Shown in pieces: positions 50,127 through 61,551 of a stretch of DNA of 64,000 nt (positions are counted from its first letter, which is position 1; each line of letters opens with the position of its first letter). Below the pieces are notes generated by a model that was not told the origin of the DNA, did not search any database, and saw only the letters and a list, made by a program, of their open reading frames with translations. Both the position numbers and the translations under genes were made by a program. This DNA comes from Tritrichomonas musculus (taxonomy: Eukaryota > Parabasalia > Tritrichomonadida > Tritrichomonadidae), in the NCBI GenBank assembly GCA_039105265.1, contig JAPFFF010000022.1, forward strand, positions 496,001 through 560,000, given 5' to 3'.

Positions 50127-50173
50127 TTGGTATATACAAAAATGTGATTTCAAGCTTTTTTCCAAGATACAAA

Positions 50174-52283
50174 ATGAGATACAGGAACGAAAGAGCTCAC
50201 AATTTGAAATACGAGGTTGGGAATGTCAATGACACATTCCAGAAGATGCGAAATATCATCAATGTGAATGATGGTACCAGAAGCTTCTCATTTAGAACTG
50301 TCGATTGCCATGACCAGCCAGCCCCATTTCACCAAGGCCAGTACTCACAGATTTCATTAACTCACCCCGACCACTTCATTAGCGATATCGACAAAGGCTT
50401 CCTCACATTCCACATCAAACTCGATTTGCAATTGAACACCGATTTGGCCAAATTGCAACAGATTAATGATCCAAATAACTTCTATAAACTGTTAGTTGGA
50501 TTTAAGTCCTCGAACCAATTATTCGACAGGCTCGAGATTCTCCATAACAATGTCAATGTCGGATATCAGCAAAATGAATGCATTCGCGAGGGCTTCCTAT
50601 ACTCGGTTTTGAAGCAAGAGACTGAGAAGATGCGCCGCAGATTCGTTCACAGCTTATGGGAGAACATCAGCAATTATAGTCAAACTCATGCTGGTTCATA
50701 CGTTAATCTCAATAGCTTCAAGGATGGTGGTAAGACCACAACCGAATTCGACTTGAATGTACCATTTGATGACTTGCTTGCATTACAAGCATTCGATTTA
50801 TTCCCTAACGGAATCATTGGTGATTTATCCATTAGATTCCAAGTCAGTCCAGCTGGTCTTGTTTAAGCTGCCATTGACCCATACACGGTTGCTGAAGCTA
50901 AGGCCTTCTTGGAAGATAATGATACCGTATCCCCAGAGGAACTCGATAAACTCAAACAAATCAAAGCTCATGGACATCTCAAACATCATTTCACTCAAAT
51001 CGGTAATGAGGCTGTCATCCAAGGACCAGGAACACCATCACCATCTCCTTCATTAACTCCAGGATCTTCACCATCTCCAACACCTGATCCATCACCAAGT
51101 CCAGATCCATCACCAAGTCCAACACCTGATCCATCACCAACTCCAGATCCATCACCAAGTCCAAGTCCAAGTCCAACTCCAATCAAATATAAGCTTAGAT
51201 ACAGAATTGGTGAACAATACAATTTCCAAAGTGATGGTTCATATACTTATGATGATATCGCACTGGATCTTGTCATGTATTTCATCTATACAGCAGATGA
51301 GTTTGCTAAATTGGACCTCAAGCCAACTGCCACTGATGAAGAAATATGTTTAGCCAATCCTGATTACACCAAACCAGCTTTGCAAAACAATGATGGTAAG
51401 TACTATGTATGGCAAATCGAGAAGACCGTTTGCTAAATCTGCTAACCACATCATGAGTGAATATCATGGTGCAAGAAAGCAAATCTTGAGTGAAACATAT
51501 TCATCACAACCAGCAACACCCACTGTTAACCGAATGACCATCACTCTCTGTAAGTCCAACATGCAAGGCTATGGAGTTTGTGAAGCCACTCGTGCAAGCA
51601 TTGAATCCATATTACGTGAAGGTCTAGTAATTCCATCTCAAAAGGTAGATTACCATGCATTCCCAATTGCAGCAGCCGCTAACGGAATCAAGTTTACATT
51701 GAATATCCCATTAATCAATGTCACAAGCATGTCATTGTTGTTCCCCAAGCATCACAATGATTTGACTGTATTTGAGAATCCGGTTTACCAAAACTGCTTT
51801 TTGAATATTGGTGGTAAGAACTTCCCAGATGAGAATGTCAGTACCATTGGTGCCAGATTCTTCGAAAGCCAATTAACAGCTGGAGACCTCGATGGTATCA
51901 CACTCCAATGTTCAAAGGAATTCGAAGATAGCTTCACCATGCCCATGAATGATGAAAATGGTGTCCGATATCGAAATACATTGAGTGATGCCACATCATT
52001 TGTATTCAATGTCCAAACTGAACGTGCATCTGCTGGATACTGTTATGATGGTTTAGATGGTGGCAAAGGCAATATCCAAATTCAAGTCAATGGTCAACCA
52101 ATATTCACTGGTGATAATGATACATATTACAAGATTATCGAACCAAGTGGAGCCATTGTTAGACCACCACCTGTACAACTCTGTTTATGCAGAGACACCT
52201 ACTTCAAGCTCTCACTCGATGGCCTTGAATATATCGATGATGAATCACCAGCTGGCTCACAAGTTGATCCAGAAATGGAATAA
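50174..52283 (+). pseudogene. Polinton major capsid protein of E4, with Pro/Ser repeat loop, broken
   Basis: Divergent MCP homologue: ISLTHPDHFISDIDKGF, NVNVGYQQNECIREGFLYS, FVHSLWENISNYSQTHAGSY, PFDDLLALQAFDLFPN, PLINVTSMSLLFPKHHND, ERASAGYCYDGLDGG and LCLCRDTYFKLS occupy the positions seen in E1 and E3. Between the two jelly-roll halves lies a Pro/Ser/Thr/Asp repeat (51031-51181) not found in the others. The locus looks broken, with about two breaks. Confidence 0.82.
51031..51181 (+). repeat. [15 protein letters not shown] tandem repeat inside E4 MCP
   Basis: About 150 bp of imperfect 6-18 bp units (CCATCACCAAGTCCAGAT and variants) encode a Ser-Pro/Thr-Pro/Asp-Pro string. Such repeats are length-variable and would form an extended, probably exposed loop. 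Confidence 0.88.
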
Positions 52284-52325
52284 GAAATATGGCATTAGTG
52301 GTAAAAATATTTTTGCACTTTGGAA

Positions 52326-52946
52326 ATGTCTCTCTATAAGGCTAGAATTCTATCAAGTGAGAATGATGCGAGTGTTAAGCAAGAGCAGAATGTGAATATT
52401 AAGATCGCTGCGAATAGACCTCCACCAGTTCAACCGGTATCATACCCTCAAGTCCCACAGATGCAACCCCAAATGGGATATACTCAAAATGGCACACAGG
52501 ATGCAAATTTTACTACAGCCTCGACAACAGGTCCATATCCATCAGTTGCTACAATAAACAGTCCACCCCAAGGAACTATGTTCCCTGAGTCTTCGACAAT
52601 AGATCGATTATTAGAACCCGACACTGTCGACTTGGGTACCAAAAATAAATTCCTCGAGATATTGCTGAATATCTATGAGACCAATCCACTGAGGATGAAC
52701 AACTATCTTGTGTGTCATAGCAATACGCTGATGGAGCTCATTAAGATACTCACTAAGGCTGACAAGGTTGAGCTGGTCATCAATGAGGACAGTGGGTGCA
52801 CTGGTTGTGTTTCAAACTCGAAGTACATGAAAATTGATAATATATTGGTGTCCAAAAATGGGGTATCCAATGAGTTGAAATATGGATATAACCATGTATG
52901 GACCGAGCTCATAAGACACTCGATATCACTCAAAATTTGTATTTAA
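52326..52946 (+). CDS. Conserved Cys-x-Gly-Cys Polinton protein (E4)
   Basis: 206 aa from the ATG at 52326, begins MSLYKARILSSENDASVKQE, almost the same start as the E1 gene at 6231. A Pro/Gln/Thr-rich linker follows, then KNKFLEILLNIYETNPLRMN, NEDSGCTGCVSNS and a C-terminal LRHSISLKI-like strand. The CxGC pair and its flanks are the best conserved part. Here it lies next to MCP and the membrane peptide, while in E1 it is next to the fibre-like gene. Structural or core role inferred. Confidence 0.72.
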   Translation: MSLYKARILSSENDASVKQEQNVNIKIAANRPPPVQPVSYPQVPQMQPQMGYTQNGTQDANFTTASTTGPYPSVATINSPPQGTMFPESSTIDRLLEPDTVDLGTKNKFLEILLNIYETNPLRMNNYLVCHSNTLMELIKILTKADKVELVINEDSGCTGCVSNSKYMKIDNILVSKNGVSNELKYGYNHVWTELIRHSISLKICI

Positions 52947-52956
52947 ATTTGCATAA

Positions 52957-53121
52957 ATGTCCAGGATGCCATCCGGGCCCACAAGTGAAATCATTATGAA
53001 TATATTATTGGGATTGATATTGGTGACCAATGTAGTTGAACTGCTATTACTGGTATCGCTTACAGCAGAAGATGAACCACCTGAGCTGACTGATGAGCTG
53101 AGGCGCACATTATATGCGTAA
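52957..53121 (+). CDS. 54-aa conserved single-span membrane protein (E4)
   Basis: Reads MSRMPSGPTSEIIMNILLGL then ILVTNVVELLLLVSLTA (one hydrophobic helix) and EDEPPELTDELRRTLYA. The PPELTDE-[ML]-R-[KR]-x-LY ending is nearly the same as in E1 (14050-14193), and the helix start matches E3. A longer N-terminus than its relatives may mean the second Met (MNILLG) is used. It lies 10 bp after the 206-aa gene. Confidence 0.75.
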   Translation: MSRMPSGPTSEIIMNILLGLILVTNVVELLLLVSLTAEDEPPELTDELRRTLYA

Positions 53122-53166
53122 GAGCTTTATTTTTGATTAAATGTTATATTACAAGCGCCTACAACC

Positions 53167-54420
53167 AGGCATTTTAGGGGTTTTTAGTAAGGTTAAATTA
53201 GATTCTTTTAATTCCTCTAATTTATTTGTTATTGATTCTTTTTTCTCTTCTGGATCATTATCATGAACCAATATTACTGGAGAACTAAAAGGTTTAATTT
53301 CAGGAATATCAGTATCATCATCAGATGGTTCATCCGATGGTTCATCAGATTTTGTTCGAATAATTGGACTGATTGTTGGTTTTGTTGATGTTGCAGGATA
53401 AGAGTCTTTCTTTAATCTTTGGGCTCTTTGTTTATCAAGAATCCATCTTCTTATTGAAACTGGTGGATCAAACTTATTGGATGGTCGTAATGGTTTTGTA
53501 AAATCATTTTGTTTCGGTTTGATTGGATTATCATCATCACTATCAGAATCAAAACTTGATTTTAATGAAAACAATGAATCTGAAACTGGTTTTGGTGTTT
53601 CACGATTAAACCCTGTCAATCTTAATGGAGCATTTCCTCTTGTTAAATCTCCAATACCACTTCGATTGACTTCCATACCTGGTCTATTCCATGGATTTGT
53701 ATTATTTGAAAATGTATTTGTTGTTGCAGGTGTTGTTGTCGGATTTGTTGTTAATGGATTTGTTTGTCTTTGTGCATTTAAAGCTGAATATCTTAATGGT
53801 TGTCCGACAGTTCCTCCAAAAGATGTCCCAGAATTAAATCCTCCTCCTATAGAATTATTTTTTTGATTTTCTTTTTCCCTTTGTTTCTCATTTAAATCTT
53901 TTAGTTCTTCATCTAATGCTTGTTTTGCATTTTCAAATTCCATTGAATTATATTTATCATATGAGATTTCTGTTAAACCTAATTTTCGTCTCATTCTGTT
54001 TATATCATTAATTTTTGGATTGATGACACTCTTTTTCATTTTCTCTTCAGCATCTTTCTTTTCGAATTCCTCCTTTAATTTCTTAAATAATTCAAATTGT
54101 TCATGTAATTTTTGTTCTAGTGCATCAATATTTGGATTCAAACCTTTGACTGTATCATATTCAAATTTTTTATCATCTAATTCTAAATGAGTTGGAATAT
54201 CATATTTCTTTGTTTTCATTTCTTTGATCATTTTTCTTATTGGTTTACAATATTTTTCAATTCTCAAGAATCGTTCAGCATCATCAATTTTTGGATAAAT
54301 TTTTGTTACATCTGATAATTTTGCAATAGGGTCTCCTGTTACTGAATTATATTCTTTCCAATGAGGGTCTAAAAATGAATCTCTTGCTTCCTCTATTTTT
54401 GTCTTGATTTCAGGATATGC
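53167..54420 (-). mobile_element. 1,254-bp inverted copy of part of the E3 giant gene
   Basis: Collinear with 31709-32962 of E3 without gaps, and with only a few differences by eye (three noticed in the regions compared). It corresponds to the end of the helical region and the disordered C-terminal part. The copy is too short to be functional by itself. It shows that another, nearly identical giant-gene element exists or existed in this genome, and that the duplication is recent. Confidence 0.95.
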
Positions 54421-54490
54421 CTTGCTTTGCCTTTTTTGAATGTATAGATAAAATCAATTAATTTAATTTTCTTTCAAATTTGTAAATAAA
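54421..54490. other. AT-rich spacer
   Basis: 70 bp between the giant-gene copy and the palindrome; not matched to E3. Confidence 0.5.
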
Positions 54491-54775
54491 AGTAGTTAAC
54501 ATTAAGGATAGGCAACTGGACAACCCTTCATGGTTTAGAAGGCTCCACAGCATAAAGAGGTGTGTTAGAGATAGCTGTTTGGACATCTTTCAACTATCAG
54601 TCAGATGCTGTAGCGCAGCAGCTCGTTAAGCCACTTCGCTGCTACAGCATCCTCAATAGTTGAAAGCTATCCCAACCACTACCTCACCCCACCACCCCAC
54701 CCACACCTCTTTATGCTGTGGAGCCTTCTAAACCATGAAGGGTTGTCCAGTTGCCTATCCTTAATGTTAACTACT
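54491..54775. repeat. 285-bp palindrome with AGTAGT...ACTACT ends
   Basis: 74-bp perfect arms (54491-54564 and 54702-54775) beginning AGTAGTTAACATTAAGG. Inner arms GATGCTGTAGCG/CGCTGCTACAGCATC and TTTCAACTAT/ATAGTTGAAA give a nearly continuous hairpin. The AGTAGT start is the same as that of E3's TIR. It may be a Polinton-derived mini-element, or the folded terminus of E5. No target duplication is obvious. Confidence 0.85.
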
Positions 54776-55305
54776 CCTGATAACGTACTCATGAAGTCCC
54801 CTTATGTACCTCCACATACAGCACCTCATAAGTCCCTTATGCAACATCATGACAGCTTCATCAGCTCACATCATTTATCATAACGAACAATGGAATATGT
54901 ATCACCCTAAGGGATTCAATGATTATGAGATTATGACAAGCTACCCATATGACATCAGGAACAAAACAACAAATGTGGTATGATATATTCATTAGGGTAT
55001 GGCATACTTATCAACATCAATGATAAGATCCATGAGGAAGCATAGATTGATTGCAAATAATTATTGATGAAGACATCATGAGACATCCTATGTACCACAT
55101 CGAGGACACTTGTTTGATAACCACTTAGACAACTTAACAATCCATCAATATGAAATCAACACCACATCATCAAGCCTCATCAGCTCATACACCCATGACC
55201 ATCCATAATGATGTTATCACATCACATCACATCATTATGGATCTCAAGCTCACATCATCAAGCTTCATCAACTTCACATCATGACAGCCTCATCAACTTT
55301 ACATC
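54776..55305. repeat. CATCATGACAGCTTCATCA-type dispersed repeats
   Basis: Irregular direct repeats of CATCATGACAGCTTCATCAR and CTCACATCATCAAGCTTCAT (54845, 55165, 55250, 55275), continuing at 55585-55700, with CCTTATG and ACATCATCAACATC. This is probably a subterminal Polinton region. No gene is seen. Confidence 0.6.
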
Positions 55306-55587
55306 ATGAAATATAATAACACCATATCATCATGGACCTCACCATCACCCATTCCCCACATAACAACAAACCTAAATGACATGCCCAATGACCCTGAAGA
55401 TAATGACACAATTGAGTTTCCAATATATACATCTCAGGGAGACATAAAGGCAATTATGACTGTTGCAAAATATCAAAACATATTGTCCATAGCTGTATCA
55501 ATGTTCATTAATGATAAAAATATATATTTGCCTTCTGTTATAAGCAATTTAGAAAGAGTGCATTATCAAAAAGACACCACATCATGA
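55306..55587 (+). CDS. 93-aa hypothetical protein (E5)
   Basis: The middle of the frame looks protein-like (DTIEFPIYTSQGDIKAIMTV, LSIAVSMFINDKNIYLPSVI), but both ends run through the flanking CATCATCA-type repeats. The true start could be an internal Met (such as MPNDPED). Family not recognised. Confidence 0.4.
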   Translation: MKYNNTISSWTSPSPIPHITTNLNDMPNDPEDNDTIEFPIYTSQGDIKAIMTVAKYQNILSIAVSMFINDKNIYLPSVISNLERVHYQKDTTS

Positions 55588-55718
55588 CAGCTTCATCAAC
55601 ATCACACATCCTATGAGGTCCCTTATGATGTGTTAACATCATCAACATCTCATCTCACATCATCAACATCACCCATCCCCTATGATACATCATCCCCCTA
55701 TGATGTTAACACATAACT

Positions 55719-56408
55719 TCAGTAATATTGAAATAATGGAGACTTCAATATGACAGGTTGATACATAAAATCTACTAGTCTCATCTCAATGTACTTCAAA
55801 GAGTCAGTATAAGTTTTTATCTTGATAGGCTTTGATGAGTCATAATCAATTATGATAGGTGCAAATGGTTCAATAACAGTATCAATACTTGCCATCACAG
55901 ATGGGGTATACTCCACTCTCCTGATGTTGCTATGTACAGCTTGACCTTGTAGGGATATCAAATATAATTTATTAGCATAATCCAATATTGGCAAATCAGG
56001 TACAAAGGTTTCTTCATCATGAGGTATATCAAATTGATCCTTCACATTGAACAATCCTGTAATCAATTTAGCCCTATGAGAACCATTAACAAATGATACA
56101 TCATGAGTGCTTGTTAAACTAATTGTCCTACCATCAATATTTTTGAATACAATCACCTTTTGACAAGCATTCAGGTACTTAACCAAACCAGCTATTGAAT
56201 AAGTATATTTGTCTTCAAATACAATCTTCAATTCTTCATAATCATATGAAAACATCAAATAGTCATCCTTGGTCACTATCAATATATTCCCCTTGGTGTT
56301 GATTGATGATACATGATATTTCACATAATCACATTTCCATGGTATGTCTACATTTAGCTTCACCAAACCATAATCTGTGGTGTTATTACTATTAATTGAA
56401 CATAACAT
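55719..56408 (-). CDS. Probable minor capsid (penton-type) protein (E5)
   Basis: A 229-aa, beta-rich protein. KDDYLMFSYDYEELKIVFED, TYSIAGLVKYLNACQ, NIDGRTISLTSTHDVSFVNG with SHRAKLITGLF, and the C-terminal LKYIEMRLVDFMYQPVIL follow the succession of strands seen in Polinton and virophage minor capsid proteins. These have a 'tYsi..L...lN' segment, an 'i.l.s...v.f' strand pair and a final I-x-x-R-L-x-D strand. Assignment rests on pattern, not on a search. It is divergent from the fibre-like gene with only 16 bp between the two ATGs. Confidence 0.55.
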   Translation of the reverse strand: MLCSINSNNTTDYGLVKLNVDIPWKCDYVKYHVSSINTKGNILIVTKDDYLMFSYDYEELKIVFEDKYTYSIAGLVKYLNACQKVIVFKNIDGRTISLTSTHDVSFVNGSHRAKLITGLFNVKDQFDIPHDEETFVPDLPILDYANKLYLISLQGQAVHSNIRRVEYTPSVMASIDTVIEPFAPIIIDYDSSKPIKIKTYTDSLKYIEMRLVDFMYQPVILKSPLFQYY

Positions 56409-56424
56409 TTTACATTTGGTTAAA

Positions 56425-59400
56425 ATGTCTATTGCAACATATGCTTTTCATTGTAAGGAAGCATCAAGATTAAGAGATAAAGGAATTGAGATATATGTTG
56501 ATGAAGATAATGATCAGCTCAATATCACTAGAGAAGATGGTGAACCAGTCTCATTCAACAATATATACAACAAGGCTGAAGTTGATCAAATGGCACTTGG
56601 AACCAACTTCAAGATTGATTCATTTAAGGACCTAACAATATCCAGAGGGCAAAGCTTACCAGTCTTCACAGATGGAGCTACTAATAATCAATATTGTACA
56701 ACATACAATAAACTGATGGAACTATTGAGAACCAACTTCAATAACCTATCTAAATATATACATGACCTCAATATTGATGGTGTTGATTTAAGTAACTTAG
56801 CTGACACAGACATTTCTTTGAGTCAAATGAATTCAACAACACACCCCATCAAATATAAATGATGTCATCAAAACATACAACTCATCTAATATCAATATTC
56901 AATCATCACTATCTAACATGAATGGGTTTGTGAAGAAATCAGGTTTTGAGAATACTGAAATATATCCCAATGGTAGCCTCAATTTATTTGGCTCCTCACT
57001 ATCAAATAAACTCAATACCACACCACATATCAAAACATATGCCAATCTATTCACCAGTCTCAACACCAATAATGCAAACCTATTACAAATACTGAATGGT
57101 CTACAGAATGATATATCAACTGCTTCAAATAGTGATATAACAAATCTCTTGAACACACTTGAGAATATGGAGTACCTTGTAGTACTAAAAATAAATGACC
57201 AATATGAGATAAGAAAGGTGAAGTGTCAGAAGGCTCCATCAGGAGATGACCTCCCAGTTGAGCCAATCAAATATGATGTCATTGTGAACCCTGATGATAA
57301 TAAAGAGTATGCCATTGAAGATGTAGATACATTAATTGAGAATAAGACAAACATCACTCATCATAATATTAATAGAGCTATCAATGTAGTAGTCAAAACA
57401 TCTAACTTCATGCTACTTCTATTGAAGAGTACATTCAAAATAACTCAACAGGTATTGTCATACACACTCTCAGGGGTATCATCTATGAGTAAGATAACAT
57501 ACAATACAGCCACATCATTAATGGAGGCATTATATAACAATTCAGGATACATCTGGCATTATACAATGGATGCATCTGGTAAACTGGTTCGCTATCTAAT
57601 CACCTTCAAGGACATAGTTGTTGATGCACTACCAACAATTGATTCATCTACAGTACATAAAGTATTTGATAACTTTGGCAGTTTCATTAGATGGTTACAG
57701 GAATCTGACAACTTCCAAATATGTGCAGGAGTATTTTCAATAACCCTAATGTTAATAATCTATGGAATCAAAATGATATTCAATGAGGAGAAGACATACA
57801 GGAAGCTTAGTCCAATGGAGCATAAATTGAAATTTGAAGAGATGAAGAGAGAGCATGCTGCCATAGCTGCTCGACTTAAGAAGAAAGCCAAACTAACACC
57901 ACTTAGTGATGAGATTGATATACTAACTGATGATAACCCATTATTGGATGTAGCATCAGTATTTGTTGATACAATTGATTTAGTGAACAATTTATGTGAG
58001 GCTCATAATTATGTCATGGATAGATTGGATGAGATACCCGCAGGCGATTCAAATTTTGCCAGTGAGGCAGGTATCGATGAATTCATAATTACAAACAAGG
58101 ATGTATCTTCATTAACAAGCACAATCAATAATGTTGAATGTAATCTATTAGTCATCAATGTTCCTGATGAACTGAGGAAACAAGCCTTCCTCAGTTACAA
58201 TAGACCAATCTTCAAAATTGTATTGAGAAAGAATGTTATATATGATTCCAAAGGGAGGTATATTAAAGAATTCTATATTGTATCTAAAGATAATAAGATA
58301 GTGTGTCCAGTAATCAAATTTGATAGTTATCAAAATTTCTGTATCATCAATGATAGTTCTTTAATCGCAACAACAACATCTGTTGACCAAAATGACCTTG
58401 ATAATAAGTTTTATATAGCATTTGATAAAAAGCTACCATTTCATCCCCATAAGTTATTCCTCAATGGTGAGTTATCAATTATGAATGAATATACACCAGC
58501 TCATCTTGAAACATCTAAGACTATTAAATGTAAGACCATCATAGCAGACAATGCATTGAAGTTACATACCAGTGATGTACATTATTTCTATAAGCCATCC
58601 ATCATTCAAGATTACATCATCCAGGATGAGGACTACTACAAGATGATATTTGAAATACCTGATGATTACACCATACCTGATCAACTCGAATTCAAGTTTA
58701 CAGAACATTGTTTTGGTAACCATTGGTCATTGAAGTGGTGTGCTGATGAGACCCATGTCAATAAAGGTTATTGGACAGGTGATAATATCCAAGGTAGACT
58801 CAATTCCAAAGTTGTCAGTAAATGGAATCTTAGACCAGGTAAGAAGACCAATGACTTTTATGGATGCTGGGTTACTATTAAGCAAACAGATGTGCATGAG
58901 GCTTTAATATCAAATGATGGAAGTGGTTTAATGTACTCACTCCTGAAGAACTACAAGACATTATTCAAGATACAGATGAATGATGGGACTATTAGAGATG
59001 GTAGTGAATGGAACATGACATGTGCTTATGAGAATCATCTATCTAATGGTCTATCAAATTCATTACATCCAGGATACTATGGTACTATTATTTTATATTT
59101 ATCAATGGATAACACTGAAGGGATTCGAACAGACCTCATTGAGAAAGTATATTTAGATATCTATGTTGGTGATTCAACAATTACTGGCACTAGGTTATCA
59201 TTCAAACCAGATGGGTTCCATGCTCAAAAGAATGGCAAGGTATATGTAGATGTCATCCCACTTCTTGACACCATTGAGAAGATCAGTTATGAATATTCAA
59301 CTACCAAAATCAATCCAGATACCAAAAATGTTGAACTCTATTTGAAGAGAGAATATACAGATCCCATTGATGAAGTGAATTGGGATCCATCAACCAATTC

Positions 59401-61548
59401 ATTTAAATATATCATAGACACACAGTTTTATGAAGTACTTCCAAGACCTGATGCTGCTACAACATTATATACTGGTTACAACATTACATCATCCAAAGTC
59501 ATCACAGCTGACAATATTACTACTATGAGGAGTGATTTGAATGTACTCACTAACAACTTTGATGTAGTCAGTTATGATGTCAAAGATTTGACCAGTCGAG
59601 TGGATACCCTGAATGCAGAAATGTCTGAGACCAAAAGAATTACTCATCATCTACAAGATGATATTGATCAAGTTAGGATAGTATCCAATGTAGCCCTTGC
59701 ATTTGGAGTCATTGGGACAGCAGGTAGAATAGCCAATGTTGGATTAACATTATTTAGAACAGGATTCACAATCACCAAGGCTGGTATAGATTCAACCATT
59801 GAAGGTATATACCAAGGTGAGCAAGCTTTATATCATCTAGGTGATGGAAGCAACCTACCTCCATTAAGAATAGCAAGGTCAACTACAACTGATTTAACTC
59901 CAATCATAAATTGGTGTGATGCAGACAAAGTTACAGTTGAGTATACTGATGATGTTAACAACCCCTCAACAACCATTACAACATATAGAGATGCAATAGA
60001 TTTATGCAACCACTTCAGGGAGTCATTGAAACCAGCATTTAGACTATTGGCTGAAAAAATAGTCTAAATGAGGTTGAATTTAATACAACACAACTTGATG
60101 ATATCTATATTTCCAAAAATAATTTAGTTAGAGATGACACTATTGATATTGTTGGTAAGCTAGTCAATAAGGATGTTCATCTTGAAGCTGAAGATGTGAT
60201 CACAAATGGAACTATCAAAGTTAGACTGATGGTCATGTTTGTTAGCGAATTCAATGATATAGACTATGAGGAATATATTGTTACAATTACTATAGAGAAT
60301 GGTAGTGTTAGTCAATATAAAGGTTTTGATTACTTTCCAACATGCACACTTAATGACAAGATCATAATCCTACCTAATCCCCAAAATGTTAAAGTCAACA
60401 CTATCACTATCAAGGAGAATACTTGTGTTAGGAGGATGTCATTTACACCAAATGATTTAGCATATACCTGTGACATTAATGCTCTTCATAATAAGATTGA
60501 TACTATCCATGAACAGACCAAATCTAATGATGCTACACTGGCTACAATCATAAATGAATACCCCACAGTTGATGAGGTCAATGATGTCTTGAAGGAGTAT
60601 ACTTTGAAGAGTGATATTAGCAAATTTAGAGATAAGAATGATTTGGTATATAAGGAGTCTATTGAAGTGCCATTTGAAAATGTACAGGATAGTGCAGGCA
60701 TGTGGGAAGTCAAAATAAAACTGTGTAGAGGAACTCATCTTGTTGGGACATTTAATGATGACTCTGACATGGTTCATAATTTTGATTTTATGTTTGATTA
60801 TAATGGTGTTATCACTGAAGATGGAGATGTTAATATAGATATTGAAATTGATGGAGAAACTTATTACTTAACTTATTATAAAAGTGATACTAATGGCCTG
60901 TGCTTTTATATAGAGAATGGTACAGATGGCTTCAATACCAAATTAACATTTGCAGAAATAATACTCAAACAAGACATTATAGCATTGAAGAGTGACATAC
61001 CAGCACCCCTAGACCTAACCAATTATGTACTCAAGAGTGACACCTATTCCAAGACTGAAAGTGATGCCAAGTTTGCATTGAAGAGTGACATTAGAGCATA
61101 TAACGACTTATCATATTGCTCTACAAATAAGACAACATTAACTGTTGGGAAGATGGCTTATAATGGTGCCCCTAAAATATTACCATTCCATGATGGAGCT
61201 CATATTAAATTTAATGCCAGCTTTGCAGACTATACAGAAGCCTTTGATTTCATATTTAGAACTACTTCCATAACAGAAGATGTTCACACTATGATATATA
61301 CCCTTCATGGTCATGAGTATAATATAACATGGGAGGACAACCATTTTGGAGAGTTCAATGTTAAACTCAATAATGTAACAAAGCCTAACTCATATAGTAA
61401 TATGATTGCTGATATAGGTGAACAACATGATACAATAGCTTTGAATAGTCAAATTACAGAACTAAGAAATTATATTAGCATGTTGGAGGCTAGGATAGCA
61501 TCATTAGAAAATGGTTTATTCACCACTCAACAAGCTAACCAGTCATAA
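56425..61548 (+). pseudogene. Fibre-like protein gene of E5, broken
   Basis: Related to the E1 fibre-like protein: the body segment FYEVLPRPDAATTLYTGYNI matches E1's YYTVSPRPEACTTLYTNFNI in place and pattern. The later part has the same KYALKSD-type shaft modules (EYTLKSDISKF, NYVLKSDTYSKTESDAKFAL). The 5' part has NNIYNKAEVDQMALGTNF and a predicted membrane-spanning helix (ICAGVFSITLMLIIYGIKMI) not seen in E1. An N-terminal coiled-coil region and a C-terminal coiled coil (ELRNYISMLEARIASLENGL) suggest trimers. It looks broken, with about two breaks. Confidence 0.72.
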
Positions 61549-61551
61549 ATA

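Larger units (their letters stand above)
49390..53125. mobile_element. Polinton block E4 (capsid genes), ends not visible
   Basis: Contains, left to right, the coiled-coil protein (-), pVI-like (-), MCP (+), the Cys-x-Gly-Cys 213-aa family protein (+) and the conserved membrane peptide (+). The genes are clearly richer in GC than E1, E3 and E5, pointing to a different Polinton lineage. No TIR is seen at either side. On the right it is followed by a copy of part of the E3 giant gene. Together with E5 it mirrors E1's order, so the two may be one element later interrupted. About two breaks, in MCP. Confidence 0.7.

Noticed and set aside
52926-53108. Minus-strand 60-codon frame rich in Ser
   Set aside because: It is the antisense shadow of the conserved 54-aa membrane protein at 52957-53121, which has homologues in E1 and E3.
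59105-59125. GGGATTCGAAC, resembling a tRNA B-box on the minus strand
   Set aside because: It lies inside the well-supported fibre-like coding sequence, and no acceptor or anticodon stems can be paired around it.
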